DNA of 64,000 nt from Robinsoniella peoriensis (lineage in GTDB: Bacteria > Bacillota > Clostridia > Lachnospirales > Lachnospiraceae): assembly GCF_000797495.1 (NCBI RefSeq), contig NZ_JTGN01000006.1, positions 241,448 to 305,447 of the forward strand. The letters run 5' to 3'. Below the pieces are notes generated by a model. It had not been told where the DNA came from and searched no databases. It worked only from the letters and a program-made list of their open reading frames with translations. This document shows, in pieces, positions 63,601-64,000 of this stretch. How positions within the stretch are numbered: position 1 is the first letter of the stretch; each line of letters starts with the position of its first letter. A program made the position numbers and the translations under genes.

Positions 63601-64000
63601 AGTCATTTCCTGCGCTATCTTTTACCTTGATCGTCACGTTCAGCTGTTCCTTGTACGTAAATGTTACTATCTCGTCTTTCGTGATTGGACTGAATTCCTG
63701 GAAATTATCTCCCTGGACTTTATATCCGTCTATCACTGGAGCTTCGACCCTTACATTGTCACCTTTCAGTGCCGGAATTATCAGTGGTGTCGTTTCCTGA
63801 TTTACCAGATTTGATAAGTCGTTTCCTGCGCTGTCCTTTACCTTAATTGTGACTTGCAGTTGTTCCTTATACGTAAATGTTACTGTCTCGTCTTTCGTGA
63901 TTGGATTGAATTCCTGGAAATTTTCTCCCTGGACTTTATATCCGTCTATCACTGGTGCTTGTACTCTTACGTTGTCACCTTTCAGTGCCGGAATTACCAG
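60695..64000 (-). CDS. MucBP-like repeat surface protein (C-terminal part)
   Basis: At least 1100 residues of a large surface protein; the frame is open to the window edge, so start and signal peptide are outside. About ten MucBP-like units of about 72 residues occur, each with 'VDxxGxDLSSLVxQ', 'PL', 'VxAPxIDGYxxxG' and 'PIxxDExVxFxYK'. Four beta-sandwich units of a different sort follow ('LVLKQDRAEIFMG', 'LTLKKSKVTIKVGKKLDL', 'LRLKKTEITVKSGETVNL'). No LPXTG motif is present at the end ('ELVINVKPWRS'). Such repeats usually bind mucin or polysaccharide. The last three units at the window edge are almost the same at DNA level. Confidence 0.82.
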   Translation of the reverse strand: MVIPALKGDNVRVQAPVIDGYKVQGENFQEFNPITKDETVTFTYKEQLQVTIKVKDSAGNDLSNLVNQETTPLIIPALKGDNVRVEAPVIDGYKVQGDNFQEFSPITKDEIVTFTYKEQLNVTIKVKDSAGNDLSNLVNQETTPLIIPALKGDNVRVQAPVIDGYKVQGENFQEFNPITKDETVEFIYQEEIKPIEKVMVTIHVNDTTGKDLSNLVDQNVNPLSLEVEKGSDITVTAPVIEGYKLQGKGNINFFPIQKDEIVEFIYEEEVRPAEKVTVTILPVDTEGNDLSSLVNTEDRPLVWEVEKGSNVKVEAPEIDGYVLQGESSKDFSPIKQGENIVFTYAKEVKPVEKVNITIIPVDEQGRDLSSLVNQEETPLHQSVEKNSNVIVSAPVIEGYKIQGESFQEFKPIYQDETVVFEYKEAEKPVEKVNITILLKDESGNDLSSLIDQDIYPLARTAEKGSNVRIEYPEMEGYEIQGDKVKDFSPILQNEEITFIYRKEVKPVEKVSVTILVKNEQGRDLSSLVDQSVTPLVVEAEKGSEVRIEAPFIDGYVVTGEDVQLFYPIVRDETVEFIYKEKEKPVEKVKIHILVKDENNKDLSGLVDQSVSPLEIEAVKGDSIKIYAPSIDGYNVSGQPYYMISPITGDQSVTFYYKQKVIPVEKVKIYVKVFDEYDNNISNLVDQSIYKMVYEIDKGSSIVINAPSIKGYEVISQSKIHLQNVRYEQSAAFCYRKVQEKPKNPKLVLKQDRAEIFMGENLLLGQMVSVATDSTNQDLRYSLRYTVLPSFLINGQIFCSPIAGEFRVAITLPHAAGNVTKYLLVKVKDRPKPDYAKLTLKKSKVTIKVGKKLDLRTLISVAQDSNGKNIKDKVTFIADKKKMIKRNYFAASKTGTFKVTFKMPYQKGTMKKQLKVVVKPASPVLRLKKTEITVKSGETVNLNQYIKEALQYKGGKNAMKLVKCKVGSENLSENMKFKADKAGKYKVMYSLTNKYGITVKKSMYIIVKAKKQLPVLKLSTDNLSITPGKRVYLKDFIKTASDEKDGPNLKSKVICTLNGERLLGDTFYSYNTGSYTILYRLTNQAGQTAMAELVINVKPWRS
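63440..64000 (-). repeat. 216-bp near-identical tandem repeats
   Basis: The sequence TCTCCCTGGACTTTATATCC recurs at 63492, 63708 and 63924, period 216 bp (72 codons), with only a few differences between copies. The older copies to the left are more diverged. The array continues past the window edge. Confidence 0.92.

Noticed and set aside
63000..64000. CRISPR array
   Set aside because: The repeats are long (216 bp), in frame and coding for MucBP-like units, without spacers.

Overview
The window looks like chromosome of a low-GC, Gram-positive anaerobe of the Clostridia, most like a gut Lachnospiraceae. This is inferred from strong AGGAGG ribosome sites, lipobox solute-binding proteins, a class B sortase with an IPKTG-type substrate, YesM/YesN-type two-component proteins, FN3/Big domains on secreted glycosidases, and cobalamin and cyclic-di-GMP riboswitches. 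No rRNA, tRNA, CRISPR array or intact insertion sequence was seen.

Region 1 (about 0.1-16.7 kb) is a glycan-use locus. It holds a secreted GH106-like glycosidase, a divergent AraC regulator, a cytoplasmic GH36 alpha-galactosidase, a sugar ABC importer (two permeases and a binding lipoprotein, no ATPase) and a 1739-residue secreted clan GH-A multidomain enzyme. The importer and the large enzyme share a 31-bp upstream element at identical distance (21 bp) from their -10 boxes, so they are probably co-activated. A second copy of the binding lipoprotein lies at 24.5-25.9 kb, coupled to a YesN-type response regulator and YesM-type kinase (to 29.3 kb). This is a plausible sensor for the same sugar and a candidate activator of those promoters.

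Region 2 (16.9-24.3 kb) is mixed: a small coiled-coil protein, an orphan promoter-to-terminator unit that may be a structured RNA, an AraC-GNAT fusion overlapping a HelD-type helicase, a possible transposase remnant, a GT39-like membrane glycosyltransferase behind a decayed GtrB-type gene, and an AAA-ATPase/PD-(D/E)XK protein.

Region 3 (29.5-36.4 kb) is a cobalamin-riboswitch operon: a binding lipoprotein, FecCD permease, ATPase, NifH-like [4Fe-4S] ATPase and a divergent nitrogenase component 1-like protein. A LysR regulator is divergent. This combination suggests reductive chemistry on a tetrapyrrole or corrinoid, not nitrogen fixation.

Region 4 (36.4-58.9 kb) is the most striking part. It reads leftward from a 3629-residue beta-helix adhesin-like protein through four paralogous membrane-anchored small proteins, two paralogous exported proteins, an IPKTG wall protein, a class B sortase and a cyclophilin lipoprotein. 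It ends in a V4R sensor, a soluble histidine kinase, two LytTR regulators (one with a receiver lacking its phosphoacceptor Asp) and an HD-GYP protein. Upstream of the giant gene, a c-di-GMP-I riboswitch with its own promoter and terminator points away from the operon. It is flanked by 16-bp inverted repeats and sits next to a serine recombinase gene. The arrangement is what an invertible, c-di-GMP-responsive ON/OFF switch would look like.

Region 5 (58.9-64 kb) holds a 47-residue membrane peptide gene, an FN3 secreted protein and the C-terminal part of a MucBP-like repeat surface protein that runs off the window.
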